A DNA stretch of 64,000 bases from DATATB01 sp036268995 (GCA_036268995.1 DATATB010000026.1:1-64000), one strand, 5' to 3'. Shown: positions 1 through 11,911, counted from the stretch's first letter. A program made the numbers and translations. Notes: generated from the sequence alone by a model not told the origin.

Positions 1-19
1 CTCACGCTCCCGGCTCGCC
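1..19. repeat. Dispersed repeat, copy 1 (ACGCTCCCGGCTCGCC)
   Basis: The first 19 bases match 2202-2220 at 18 of 19 positions (CTxACGCTCCCGGCTCGCC). Both copies lie between genes, here just beyond the stop of the HAD gene. It looks like one arm of a dispersed intergenic repeat, but the window edge cuts it off. Confidence 0.45.
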
Positions 20-24
20 AGCTT

Positions 25-726
25 TCAGTCGCGGCGAGCGCTTCGGTCGTCGAGCGAGGCCGGATCGTCTGCGAGCAGGCCATCGATCAGTTCGCATACG
101 CCGGCGCCATGATCGGCGGCGGTGACCCAGGCGGCGTCGGCCTTCAGCGAGTCGATGGCATTGGCCACGGCCACTCCGCAACCACAGGCCTGTAAGAAGG
201 CGTGATCGTTTTCAGCGTCGCCGACGCCGACCACGTCGCGGCCCGAGAGACCCAGTTCTTCCAGCGCGGCGGCTAGGCCTGTGGCCTTGTTAATTCCCGT
301 GGGGAGCACCATCACGGCTCCTTTATTGAAAATCACCTGGTACTCCAACCCCAGGTCGCGAATGACTTCCAGAACGATCGTTTCATGCGGCTGCCAGGTA
401 GCGACGATCACGCGACCGATAGAGATCGGTGCCACGCCGCGATCGCGAAGCGTCTCGATCAAACGCGCTGGCGGGGTTTGGCTCAGCAGCTTTTCCGCAC
501 CCGTAGCTGGCCAATATAGCAGCCCGCCGTTCTCGGCCACGACCCGATCGAATAAGTCCAACGCGGGAAATACTCGCTGGAGATCGTCCAGTTCGCGGCC
601 GGTGACCATGATGAGCTTGCGGCCCGAGCTGCACAGGCGATCGAGCGCGGCGAGGGTCAAATCGTCCACCACGCCGTCGGTGGCCAGTGTGCCGTCGTAA
701 TCGGTTGCCAGGGCCAAATATCGCAT
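25..726 (-). CDS. HAD-family hydrolase, Cof/phosphatase-like
   Basis: A 233-residue haloacid-dehalogenase superfamily phosphohydrolase, probably cytoplasmic and acting on a small phosphorylated metabolite such as a sugar phosphate. The catalytic motif I is DYDGT at residues 9-13 (nucleophile Asp9, acid/base Asp11). Motif II is VTGRE with Thr42, motif III is Lys147, and motif IV is GDAEND at 169-174. The long cap insertion between motifs II and III resembles the Cof/IIB subgroup that includes sucrose-phosphate and mannosyl-3-phosphoglycerate phosphatases. The substrate cannot be read from sequence. It is divergent from mtaB with a 78-bp gap, so the two probably share a promoter region. Confidence 0.85.
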   Translation of the reverse strand: MRYLALATDYDGTLATDGVVDDLTLAALDRLCSSGRKLIMVTGRELDDLQRVFPALDLFDRVVAENGGLLYWPATGAEKLLSQTPPARLIETLRDRGVAPISIGRVIVATWQPHETIVLEVIRDLGLEYQVIFNKGAVMVLPTGINKATGLAAALEELGLSGRDVVGVGDAENDHAFLQACGCGVAVANAIDSLKADAAWVTAADHGAGVCELIDGLLADDPASLDDRSARRD

Positions 727-804
727 GGGTATGATCCGCAGCTGCCGTTCGCTTGCTATGATTTCACTTTCAGCTCGATCCGTTCCGCCGTTATTTTAAC
801 CGAC

Positions 805-2091
805 ATGACCGCTGCGACGCTGCGCACCGTGACCTTGGGCTGCAAAGTCAACCACTACGAAACGCAGTGGGTGCGCGAAGGTCTGCTCGGCATCGGCTTT
901 CGGGATGCCCAAGCCGACGAGCCGGCCGCCTTGTGCGTGGTCAACACCTGCACCGTCACGGCCGAAGGCGACGCCAAGAGCCGCCAGACGATCCGGCGGC
1001 TGGCCCGGTTGAACCCCGGCGCGCGGATCGTCGTCATGGGTTGCTATGCCACGCGAGCCCCGGCCGAAGTGGCCGCCCTGCCGGGCGTGAGCGAAGTGGT
1101 GAGCGACAAGCGCGAGCTGCCCGACCTGCTGGCCCGCTTCGGCGTGCTCGACATGCCGCGCGGCATCAGCGGCATGCCGGGCATGCAGCGGGCCTACGTC
1201 AAAGTGCAGGACGGCTGCCTGCTGCGTTGCAGTTTTTGTATTATCCCGCACGTGCGGCCGGTGCTGGCCAGCCGGCTGCCGGCCGACATTCTGGACGAAG
1301 TGCGGGGGCTGGTCGATCGCGGCTTTCGCGAAGTGGTGCTCACCGGCATTCATTTGGGCCATTACGGCGTGGACCTCAATCGCGGCCGGCCGAAGGCCGA
1401 TTGGGTGCGGCTGTCGCATTTGCTCGAGCGGCTGGCGGCTTTGCCGGGCGAGTTTCGCGTGCGGCTTTCGAGCATCGAGGCCACCGAGGTCACGCGCGAG
1501 TTAATCGGCGTGATGGCCGATCACGGCGACCGGATTTGCCCGCATCTGCATGTCTCGATGCAAAGCGGCTCAGACGCGGTGCTGGCCCGCATGCGGCGGC
1601 GCTGGGGCAGCCGGCGGTTTGTCGATCGCTGCCGGCTGGTGCTCGAGCGTTTGCAGCAGCCGGCCCTGACGACCGACGTGATCGTGGGTTTTCCGGGCGA
1701 GACGGAAGCCGATTTCACGGCGACGTGCCGAGTGGTCGGCGAGTTGGGGTTTTCGAAGATTCATATTTTTCCCTTCAGCCCGCGGCAGCCGACGCCCGCC
1801 GCTTCGATGCCCGACCAGGTGTCCGCGCCGGAAAAAGCCGAGCGTTGCCGGCGGCTGGCGGATTTGGGCGAAAAGTTGCGGGCCGATTATTTTGCCTCAC
1901 TGGCGGGCCGGCGGCTGCAAGTGCTGGTGGAGTCACCAATTGCCCAGCGGCCGGGCCGGATGCTGGGCACTGCGTGCCGCTACGCACACGTCGAATTGCC
2001 GGCCGATTGGGCCCCATCGAGCAGCCTCATCGAGGTCGTTGCCGGCCCGGTCGAGTATGGCAACGTGCAGGCCAGCCGCTGGCGCAGCTAG
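805..2091 (+). CDS. mtaB: tRNA threonylcarbamoyladenosine methylthiotransferase MtaB
   Basis: A 428-residue radical-SAM methylthiotransferase that converts t6A37 to ms2t6A37 in tRNAs reading ANN codons. The N-terminal UPF0004 domain carries cluster ligands Cys13, Cys49 and Cys80. The radical-SAM cluster is CLLRCSFC (Cys138, Cys142, Cys145). A short C-terminal TRAM-like segment follows from about residue 365. The opening TLGCKVNHYET is characteristic of the MtaB branch rather than MiaB or RimO. It starts the rightward group mtaB-lpxD-lpxI. A frame-shifted open frame of similar length on the same strand is a composition shadow. Confidence 0.93.
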   Translation: MTAATLRTVTLGCKVNHYETQWVREGLLGIGFRDAQADEPAALCVVNTCTVTAEGDAKSRQTIRRLARLNPGARIVVMGCYATRAPAEVAALPGVSEVVSDKRELPDLLARFGVLDMPRGISGMPGMQRAYVKVQDGCLLRCSFCIIPHVRPVLASRLPADILDEVRGLVDRGFREVVLTGIHLGHYGVDLNRGRPKADWVRLSHLLERLAALPGEFRVRLSSIEATEVTRELIGVMADHGDRICPHLHVSMQSGSDAVLARMRRRWGSRRFVDRCRLVLERLQQPALTTDVIVGFPGETEADFTATCRVVGELGFSKIHIFPFSPRQPTPAASMPDQVSAPEKAERCRRLADLGEKLRADYFASLAGRRLQVLVESPIAQRPGRMLGTACRYAHVELPADWAPSSSLIEVVAGPVEYGNVQASRWRS

Positions 2092-2201
2092 CGACAAAAA
2101 GTCGCACCCAGCAGCGGCTTTACAGCACTGCTCTTGTTCGTTCTTTTGGCAGCCGGTAGCATCCCGCCCCTGTAGGTTTTTCCTCCGGTGGCTGACGCTC
2201 C

Positions 2202-2220
2202 CGGCTCGCCTTGTCAAGCA
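2202..2220. repeat. Dispersed repeat, copy 2
   Basis: CTGACGCTCCCGGCTCGCC, matching the window start at 18 of 19 positions. It lies in the mtaB-lpxD spacer, preceded by CCTCCGGTGG. No function is visible. Confidence 0.45.
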
Positions 2221-2275
2221 GGGGGGCCGGCCGATCGTGCTGGCCGGCAAAACGGGTCGAAAGGATTCGGCACCG

Positions 2276-3331
2276 ATGAAATGCACGCTGGCTGACATTG
2301 CCACTTGGGTGCAAGGCAAGCTCGACGGAGATCCGAACTTGCCGATCACCGGCGCCGCCCCACTGGGCGCGGCCCGGCCCGGCGAGATCACGCTCGTCGA
2401 CCATTCCTGTCGGCCACCCAAGATCGAACCAGGACAGGCCGCGGCGGCGATCGTGCCCGTGGGGCTGACCCTCGGCACGCTGCCGACGATCCAGGTCGAC
2501 GACGTCCACCAGGCCTTTGCCAAAATCGTTTCGAGTTTTCGACCCGTTCGCCTGCCGCGGCGCGTCGGCGCCAGCCGATTGGCCACGATCAGCCCCCTGG
2601 CGCGGCTGGCCGACGATGTTGAAGTGCATCCCGGCGCCACGATTGCCGAGGACGTGCGCATCGGGGCCGGCTCGGTGATTCACAGCGGCGCCCACATCAT
2701 GGCCGGCTGCCGGCTGGGCAAGAACGTGGTCGTCTTCCCGACCGCCGTGTTGTATGAGAACACGATCGTGGGCGATCGAAGCATCATTCACGCCGGCGCG
2801 GTGCTCGGCGCGTTCGGTTTCGGATACAAGTCGGCCGAGGGCCGGCATCAGCTATCGGCCCAGCTCGGCTATGTCGAGCTCGGGGCTGACGTCGAAGTCG
2901 GCGCCAACACGACCATCGATCGCGGCACTTACGGCCCCACACGGATTGGCGAAGGCACGAAAATCGACAACCAGGTGATGATCGCCCACAACTGCCGTAT
3001 CGGCCGGCACAATATGATTTGCTCGCAGGTCGGCATCGCCGGCAGCACGTCGACCGGCGACTACGTCGTGATGGCCGGACAAGTGGGCGTGCGCGATCAT
3101 GTGCACATCGGCGACCGCGCCGTGCTGGGCGCCATGGCCGGCATTGTCAACGACGTGCCCGAGGGGGTCACCATGCTGGGCATTCCGGCCGTGCGCGAAC
3201 GCGATCAGAAGTTGAAATTCGCGGCGATCTCGAAGCTGCCTGAACTGCGTCGGCGGGTGAGAGCACTCGAATCGCTGGTGGCCCAGTTGGCACAACTACC
3301 GGGTTCTCACGATGAAGCTGCGGCGGCGTAA
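2276..3331 (+). CDS. lpxD: UDP-3-O-acylglucosamine N-acyltransferase LpxD
   Basis: A 351-residue acyltransferase adding the amide-linked acyl chain to UDP-3-O-acylglucosamine, the third step of lipid A synthesis. The start chosen is the ATG beginning MKCTLADIATWV, because upstream codons in the same frame fall in mtaB and in repeat sequence. An N-terminal uridine-binding domain (about residues 1-105) is followed by left-handed beta-helix hexapeptide repeats (about 110-310). The family's catalytic histidine lies in IAHNCRIG. A C-terminal helix closes the protein. It is followed 40 bp later by lpxI, supporting a lipid A operon and an outer membrane with LPS. Confidence 0.92.
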   Translation: MKCTLADIATWVQGKLDGDPNLPITGAAPLGAARPGEITLVDHSCRPPKIEPGQAAAAIVPVGLTLGTLPTIQVDDVHQAFAKIVSSFRPVRLPRRVGASRLATISPLARLADDVEVHPGATIAEDVRIGAGSVIHSGAHIMAGCRLGKNVVVFPTAVLYENTIVGDRSIIHAGAVLGAFGFGYKSAEGRHQLSAQLGYVELGADVEVGANTTIDRGTYGPTRIGEGTKIDNQVMIAHNCRIGRHNMICSQVGIAGSTSTGDYVVMAGQVGVRDHVHIGDRAVLGAMAGIVNDVPEGVTMLGIPAVRERDQKLKFAAISKLPELRRRVRALESLVAQLAQLPGSHDEAAAA

Positions 3332-3371
3332 TCCCTCGTTGTCGCACAGCATGCATTAGAAAGAGCGTGTC

Positions 3372-4295
<924 letters not shown>

Positions 4296-4324
4296 CGCAA
4301 ATTGTGCGACTTCCGACAGCGATC

Positions 4325-4390
4325 GTAGCGGAAGCCGTGAGGCTTCCGCCGCGTCGACTTACGATTCGGAATTCTCACGAATTCCGCTAC
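4325..4390. repeat. REPIN-like pair of hairpins bounded by GTAG and CTAC
   Basis: Two inverted hairpins lie between the convergent lpxI and acnA genes. The left one is GTAG then GCGGAAGCC-GTGA-GGCTTCCGC (4325-4349). The right one, read on the minus strand, is GTAGCGGAATTC-GTGA-GAATTCCG (4367-4390). The GTGA loop is conserved while the inner stem bases differ in a compensated way. It could also serve as a bidirectional terminator. A related element occupies 30087-30184. Confidence 0.75.
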
Positions 4391-4393
4391 GCC

Positions 4394-7114
<2,721 letters not shown>

Positions 7115-7408
7115 GGGGCACCCGCTCCTTGGGGCTGGGGGGCTCGCTTTGATCGTTGCTTCGCGGAGTTTATTGCATCCGCCGACGAAAGTGAACCCCG
7201 CGGAAACCGCCGGGCGTACCGTTCGGGGCGGTTTCGGGACCAGAAAAGCCGGGGGGGCGATCTACCAGACCGTGCGAGCCGCTACGATCGCCACAATCGG
7301 CCGCGGTCTTGCGCCCCGGCCAATTTGACCCGATCTGGGAAGAAACTAAGTTTTGTTTGAACCGGTACCCCATTTAGCACGACGTCCCAGGTATCCAGCG
7401 CGGGCAAG
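7115..7408. other. Intergenic region between acnA and the AAA+ ATPase gene
   Basis: A 294-bp spacer between two divergent genes, so it must carry both promoters. A TTGACC at 7325-7330 could be a -35 box for the ATPase gene, but no convincing -10 follows at normal spacing. No RNA gene or repeat was recognised. Confidence 0.4.
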
Positions 7409-8914
7409 ATGTCCAACCTATCTTCCACAGGCCCTTTTGGGCCAACCGATGAGAGTCTATCCACGGGGCTATGGCCATTGCCGGGCCGCGGCGCCGACGG
7501 GCCGCCCGGGTCCGATGCGTTCGACGACGCCGACCACGGGGCCAAGCATGGCGCCAACCATGGCGACGTCAAGCTCGAAGATTTGCTGCATCGGGTCCGC
7601 TCGCAGTTGGGCAACTCCGAGGCCTTGTCCTCTTACGATCGCAACCGCACGACCGACGAGTTCGCTCCGATCGAGCCCGCTTCGTTGGAAGAGGCCGGGC
7701 TGAGCGAACCGTTCGTCGAAGCCCTGGTGCTCAAGTACCTGCTCAGCCGCGGCGCCGCCACGGGCCGCGAATCGTCTGACCAGGTGAAACTGTCGTTCAA
7801 CATCATCGACGCGATGATGCGGCAGATGAAAAGCGATCAATTGCTCGTCTATCGGGCCAACGCTCCGATGAACGACTACCTGTACGAACTGACCGACATG
7901 GGCCGCGAGCGGGCCCGACGGTTTACCGAACATTGCACCTATTATGGGGCCGCCCCGGTTTCGCTCGAGGAATACATCGCCAGCGTCCATGCCCAATCGT
8001 TGACCAAGCAGCACCCCACTCTGGCCGACCTGGAACGCGCCTTCGACGACTTGCTGCTCAACAAACGGATGCTCCACCGCTTGGGCCCAGCCATCAACTC
8101 GGGCCGCGGGCTGTTTCTCTACGGCGCGCCCGGAAACGGCAAAAGCAGCATCGCCGAACGGCTGACCCGGGCCTTCGGCCAGTATATTTGGATCCCGCGC
8201 GCGCTGGGCATCGACGGCGAGGTAATCCGGCTGTACGACCCCAGCAGCCACGAGCGGGTCTCGCCGCAAAAGGCGCCAGGGCTGCTCGACAGCGAGCCGG
8301 TCGACCGGCGTTGGATTCGCATCCGCCGGCCGACGATTATCGTCGGCGGCGAACTGACGATGGCTTCGCTCGAAGTCACGCTGAACACCTCGACGAAGAT
8401 CTGCGAAGCCCCGTTGCAGCTCAAGAGCAACTGCGGCGCGCTGGTGATCGACGACTTCGGCCGGCAGCGGGTCAGCACCGACGAACTCTTGAACCGCTGG
8501 ATCGTGCCGCTGGAAAAGCGATTCGATTTTCTCAATCTGCCCAACGGCAAAAAGATCGAAGTGCCGTTTGATCAGTTGATCGTGTTTTCGACGAACTTGC
8601 AGCCCCGAGACCTGGTCGACGACGCCTTTTTACGCCGGATTCCCTACAAAATCGACGTCATTGACCCAACGGAAGAAGAGTTCCGCGAGCTGTTCAAGCT
8701 GATGGCGCCCAAGCTCGGGTTCGAGTACCGCGAAGCCGCAATCGACTACCTGATCGATCACCACTACCGGGCCAACAAGCGTCCGTACCGCTGCTGCCAG
8801 CCGCGTGACTTGCTGCTGCAAATCCGCAACTACTGCCTGTTTCTCGGCGAACCGATCTCGATGACGCCGGAATACTTCGATTTTGCCGTCGAGAATTATT
8901 TCGCCGTGATGTAA
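7409..8914 (+). CDS. AAA+ family ATPase with N-terminal extension, function unknown
   Basis: A 501-residue ATPase of unknown role. The N-terminal 60 residues are Gly/Pro/Ser-rich and probably disordered. A winged-helix-like segment follows (about 90-165, containing YELTDMGRERARRF). The ATPase core begins near residue 230 with Walker A GAPGNGKSS, Walker B ALVIDDFGRQ, a sensor-1-like VFSTNL and an arginine-rich FLRRIPYK. The C-terminal part resembles an AAA+ lid. It stands alone, so no partner is indicated. A role in gene regulation or assembly is only a guess. The last 36 bp, including the stop codon, are repeated 206 bp downstream beyond a tandem repeat block. Confidence 0.8.
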   Translation: MSNLSSTGPFGPTDESLSTGLWPLPGRGADGPPGSDAFDDADHGAKHGANHGDVKLEDLLHRVRSQLGNSEALSSYDRNRTTDEFAPIEPASLEEAGLSEPFVEALVLKYLLSRGAATGRESSDQVKLSFNIIDAMMRQMKSDQLLVYRANAPMNDYLYELTDMGRERARRFTEHCTYYGAAPVSLEEYIASVHAQSLTKQHPTLADLERAFDDLLLNKRMLHRLGPAINSGRGLFLYGAPGNGKSSIAERLTRAFGQYIWIPRALGIDGEVIRLYDPSSHERVSPQKAPGLLDSEPVDRRWIRIRRPTIIVGGELTMASLEVTLNTSTKICEAPLQLKSNCGALVIDDFGRQRVSTDELLNRWIVPLEKRFDFLNLPNGKKIEVPFDQLIVFSTNLQPRDLVDDAFLRRIPYKIDVIDPTEEEFRELFKLMAPKLGFEYREAAIDYLIDHHYRANKRPYRCCQPRDLLLQIRNYCLFLGEPISMTPEYFDFAVENYFAVM

Positions 8915-8937
8915 TGGTCCCGCCGGCGCCCGCGCGT

Positions 8938-9084
8938 AATCCCTCTCCCCCTGGGAGAGGTTAGGTGAGGGTCCCCTTTGGCAAAGGTTAGGTGAGGGTC
9001 CCCTTTGGCAAAGGTTAGGTGAGGGTCCCCTCTGGCAAAGGTTAGGTGAGGGTCCCCTTTGGGAGAGGTTAGGTGAGGGTCCTC
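8938..9084. repeat. Tandem array of five 27-bp repeats
   Basis: Five head-to-tail copies start at 8959, 8986, 9013, 9040 and 9067, exactly 27 bp apart. The unit is GGTTAGGTGAGGGTCCCC followed by TTTGGCAAA. The first and last units are joined to GGGAGA instead of GGCAAA. A leading CCCTCTCCCCCTGGGAGAGG (8941-8960) shows the array arose by amplifying one arm of the CCCTCTCC palindrome family. Copies are nearly identical, which suggests recent expansion. There are no spacers and no cas genes. Confidence 0.9.
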
Positions 9085-9087
9085 GTA

Positions 9088-9123
9088 TTTGCCGACGAGA
9101 CCTGTTTCGCCGTGATGTAATGG
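9088..9123. repeat. Duplicated 3' end of the AAA+ ATPase gene
   Basis: This stretch matches the last bases of the ATPase gene (8882-8917, including its TAA stop) at 32 of 36 positions. The final 19 bases are identical. It lies on the far side of the 27-bp array, so the array is bracketed by two copies of the gene end. It has no coding role here. Confidence 0.8.
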
Positions 9124-9141
9124 CGTCCGCCGCGGCGGCGT

Positions 9142-9720
9142 TTACCCGTACGGCCGCTCCATGCCGAATTCCAGCTCGAGCTGCGGATCCTTCTCGCAGT
9201 CGGGGTTCAGCTCTTTGAACAGCAGGCTGGGCTGAATGTCGTGGTTGTTCTGGTATTTGTCGCTGGCGTACGCCGTGAAATCGCCGGCCAACTGGTGATA
9301 GAAAATCTGGCAGATCGGCACGCCGGCGTAAATCCGCACGGGCTGCACGGCGAACATCTCGAGCGTCCAGTAGCCGCAAAAGCCCACGTCGCCGAATCCG
9401 GCCGTCACATGGACGAACAAGCCCAGCCGGCCGATCGACGAGCGGCCTTCGATCATCGGCACCAGGTTGTAGGTCTCGGTCCGCTCGATCGTCCGGGCCA
9501 GGTACAGTTGATTCGGCGTGAGCACGAGCCCTTCGGGTGGGATGGTCATGCGGCGCACGCGGTTGGGTTTCCGCATGTCGAGCACCAGCTCTTCGTACGT
9601 CAGCAGCTCGCCGTGCAGGGTGAGGTTATAGCTGTTGGGATTCAGATTCGCTGCATCGAACGGCTCGATGACGATGTTCTGGTCCAGTTGCCGCTGGATT
9701 TCCTGGCCGGAAAGAATCAT
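9142..9720 (-). CDS. dcd: dCTP deaminase
   Basis: A 192-residue trimeric dCTP deaminase/dUTPase-fold enzyme making dUTP from dCTP for thymidylate synthesis. Family motifs visible are RSSIGRLGLFVHVTAG and the following GFCGYWTLEM, whose Glu is the expected catalytic acid. The Gln/Tyr-rich C-terminal YASDKYQNNHDIQPS closes over the nucleotide. Whether it is mono- or bifunctional (also hydrolysing dUTP) cannot be decided. It lies 41 bp downstream of nth on the same strand, so the two may be co-transcribed. Confidence 0.93.
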   Translation of the reverse strand: MILSGQEIQRQLDQNIVIEPFDAANLNPNSYNLTLHGELLTYEELVLDMRKPNRVRRMTIPPEGLVLTPNQLYLARTIERTETYNLVPMIEGRSSIGRLGLFVHVTAGFGDVGFCGYWTLEMFAVQPVRIYAGVPICQIFYHQLAGDFTAYASDKYQNNHDIQPSLLFKELNPDCEKDPQLELEFGMERPYG

Positions 9721-9761
9721 CGTCGTCTCCCACGAGAAAAAAGTACCGTCGCGTTGATCTA

Positions 9762-10418
9762 TTAAGCGTGGTTAGTAACCCCGACGCGCGGACAGACCTT
9801 GCTCAGCACGCACGCGCTGCAACGCGGCTTGCGAGCCACGCAAACCTGCCGGCCGTGCCAGATCAGCCGGTGGCTGAATCCGATCCATTCCTTCTTCGGC
9901 AATTGCTGCATCAAATCCTGCTCGATCTTCACCGCATCGGTGGCCGTGGTCAGCCCCAGGCGTTGGGCCAGCCGCGTAACGTGCGTATCAACCACGACTC
10001 CCGAGGGGATGCCAAATCCCGAGCCTAGCACGACATTGGCGGTCTTGCGGCCGACGCCGGGCAGTTGCACCAATTCGTCCAGTTCTTGCGGCACCTGGCC
10101 GCCGTAGTCGTCGACCAACTTTTGACAGCAGCCTTGGATGCTTTTGGCCTTATTGCGAAAGAAGCCGGTACTTTTGATCTCCTGTTCGAGCCTGGCCGTC
10201 GGCGCCTGGGCAAAATCCTGGGCCGAACGATAACGGCGGAAGAGTCCAGGCGTTACCAGGTTCACGCGCACGTCCGTGCACTGGGCCGACAGGATCGTAG
10301 CAATCAGCAATTCTAGCGGCGTGTGGTAATCCAGCGAACAGTGCGCATCGGGATATTCGCGGCGCAACAACGCGACCACGCGCGTGGCGTAGCGTTTTTT
10401 CTGGGCGGTGACAGGCAT
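9762..10418 (-). CDS. nth: Endonuclease III
   Basis: A 218-residue DNA glycosylase/AP lyase removing oxidised pyrimidines in base excision repair. The helix-hairpin-helix LPGVGRKTANVVLG includes the catalytic Lys, and the catalytic Asp follows in VVDTHVTRLAQRLG. The C-terminal 4Fe-4S cluster loop has four cysteines in the canonical C-x6-C-x2-C-x5-C spacing (CVARKPRCSACVLSKVC). Length is normal. It is followed by dcd. Confidence 0.96.
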   Translation of the reverse strand: MPVTAQKKRYATRVVALLRREYPDAHCSLDYHTPLELLIATILSAQCTDVRVNLVTPGLFRRYRSAQDFAQAPTARLEQEIKSTGFFRNKAKSIQGCCQKLVDDYGGQVPQELDELVQLPGVGRKTANVVLGSGFGIPSGVVVDTHVTRLAQRLGLTTATDAVKIEQDLMQQLPKKEWIGFSHRLIWHGRQVCVARKPRCSACVLSKVCPRVGVTNHA

Positions 10419-10759
10419 CGATCGCCAAGCGTGCAGGACGTGTGAGGCTCGCGGGAATTCTCGGCAGCGGATCCAGGCGCTGTCAAGCCGCTGTCTTTTT
10501 AACTGCTACCGGCCGAGCGCAGCTCTGCAAACCCTTCTCCCCCTGGGAGAAGGTGGCCGAAGGCCGGATGAGGGCGACACTACGCTCGAGCCGGAACACG
10601 TGCTCAACTCGGCATCGTGTGCTGCGCGATGAATCGAAAGACCGCGGGCGCCGTGCGTTTGCCTGCTGGTTCGGCACTGGCCAGAGGCTATAATTCCTGC
10701 TGCGACGAACGGGCCGTCAAACTGGCGGCACGCAGCGCGCAAATGGCCGGAAAACCCTG
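10419..10759. other. Intergenic region with a palindromic repeat and a -10 element
   Basis: A 341-bp gap between divergent nth and the DUF309 gene. It contains a member of the CCCTCTCC family at 10532-10576. A perfect TATAAT lies at 10689-10694, about 65 bp before the DUF309 start, without a clear -35 at normal distance. No convincing gene is seen. Confidence 0.5.
10532..10576. repeat. CCCTCTCC-family palindrome
   Basis: CCCTTCTCCCCCTGGGAGAAGG forms a hairpin, followed by TGGCCGAAGGCCGGATGAGGG. The same architecture (CCCTCTCC, loop, GGGAGAGG, then a GxTGAGGG tail) recurs at 8941, 24711, 31008 and 57286. Confidence 0.7.
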
Positions 10760-11158
10760 ATGAACTCGACAGATTACGAACCGCTCTATCTGCGGGGCAT
10801 CGAGTTTTTCAATGCTTGCGACTTTTTCGAAAGTCACGAGGCCTGGGAAGAGCTCTGGACCGAACATTTCGGCCACGATCGCAAATTCTACCAGGGCCTG
10901 ATCCAGGCGGCCGTGGCCTTGCACCATTTTGGCAACGGCAATATCCGGGGGGCAAAAAAAGTTTACTACGGGGCACGCGGCTATCTGGAACCCTATCGGC
11001 CCAAGCACATGGGCTTGGATCTCGATAAGTTCGTGACCGAAATGCAAACTTGTTTTGCCGAAGTGATTCGCAGCGAGGAGCAATTCCCGCAGATCGAGTT
11101 GGTGCCCGATCTGATTCCCGAAATTCACCTCGACCCGCCGCCCAGCACGTCACCCTAA
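10760..11158 (+). CDS. DUF309 domain-containing protein
   Basis: A 132-residue helical protein with the DUF309 core. The signature is YLRGIEFFNACDFFESHEAW followed by EELW, then YQGLIQAAVALHHF. The conserved His, Glu and Trp form a putative pocket, but no biochemical activity is established for the family. It lies 20 bp upstream of the Lon-N gene and is probably co-transcribed with it. A TATAAT at 10689-10694 is a plausible promoter element. Confidence 0.85.
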   Translation: MNSTDYEPLYLRGIEFFNACDFFESHEAWEELWTEHFGHDRKFYQGLIQAAVALHHFGNGNIRGAKKVYYGARGYLEPYRPKHMGLDLDKFVTEMQTCFAEVIRSEEQFPQIELVPDLIPEIHLDPPPSTSP

Positions 11159-11178
11159 CTGGGCAGAAGGCCACTGTC

Positions 11179-11883
11179 ATGTCGGCGTCCGACGATTTGT
11201 TTGTGCCGCCTGAACAGTTCTCGGGCACGGCCAGATTGTTCCCGCTACCGAACCTGGTGTTGTTTCCACACGTATTGCAGCCGCTGCACATCTTCGAGCC
11301 GCGCTATCGCGAGATGCTCGAAGAGGCCATGGCCGGCGATCGATTGATTGCGATGGGCTTGCTCATGCCCGGCTGGGAGGCCGATTACGACGGTCGCCCG
11401 CCCGTGCTGCCGATGGCCTGCCTGGGTCGGGTGGCAAGCTGCCAGCAATTGGCCGACGGCCGCTATAACGTGCTGCTGGCCGGTCTGAAGCGGGCGGCGA
11501 TTACCAAAGAGCTGCCGGCAGCCAAGAGTTTTCGCGAAGCCCGCGTGCGGTTGAAAGAAGACCGCTACCCGATGCAGGGCGCCGCGGCCAGGCCCGCCTT
11601 GCAGCGACGCTTGCTCGAGGCCTTTGCTCAAAAGCTGCCACGCAGCGCCGAGATGCGCGAGCAGTTCGATCATCTGCTGGCGACGCAGATTTCGTTGGGT
11701 ACGCTGACGGACATTCTGGCCTATTCGGTCGATCTGACCGTCGGCGCCAAGCAGCGGCTGCTCTCCGAGCTGGATGTCGATCGCCGGGCCGCGATGCTCG
11801 TCGAGCATCTGGAACAGACCGATCGCCAACCGGCTGCCGTCGAAGGCGCGGCCATATTTCCGCCCGGCTTCAGTGTTAATTGA
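11179..11883 (+). CDS. LON peptidase substrate-binding domain protein
   Basis: A 234-residue stand-alone Lon N-terminal domain. It has no AAA+ or protease domain, so it is not a protease itself and may bind unfolded substrates or partners. The signature is LFPLPNLVLFPHVLQPLHIF followed by EPRYREM near residues 20-47. The helical C-terminal half spans about 130-220. The start ATG gives MSASDDLFVPPEQF. The bases around its stop codon are tandemly duplicated (11872-11911). Confidence 0.88.
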   Translation: MSASDDLFVPPEQFSGTARLFPLPNLVLFPHVLQPLHIFEPRYREMLEEAMAGDRLIAMGLLMPGWEADYDGRPPVLPMACLGRVASCQQLADGRYNVLLAGLKRAAITKELPAAKSFREARVRLKEDRYPMQGAAARPALQRRLLEAFAQKLPRSAEMREQFDHLLATQISLGTLTDILAYSVDLTVGAKQRLLSELDVDRRAAMLVEHLEQTDRQPAAVEGAAIFPPGFSVN

Positions 11884-11911
11884 CCAGCACGAGTGTCAAT
11901 TGACCAGCGCG
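11872..11911. repeat. 20-bp tandem duplication across a stop codon
   Basis: Two consecutive 20-bp units, AGTGTTAATTGACCAGCACG and AGTGTCAATTGACCAGCGCG, are identical at 18 positions. The first contains the TGA of the Lon-N gene. The second repeats it out of use. Confidence 0.85.

Noticed and set aside
867..2159. A second long plus-strand frame overlapping mtaB
   Set aside because: Arg/Gly/Ala-rich frame-shift shadow with no family features.
8938..9084. CRISPR array
   Set aside because: The 27-bp units are contiguous with no spacers, and no cas genes are nearby.
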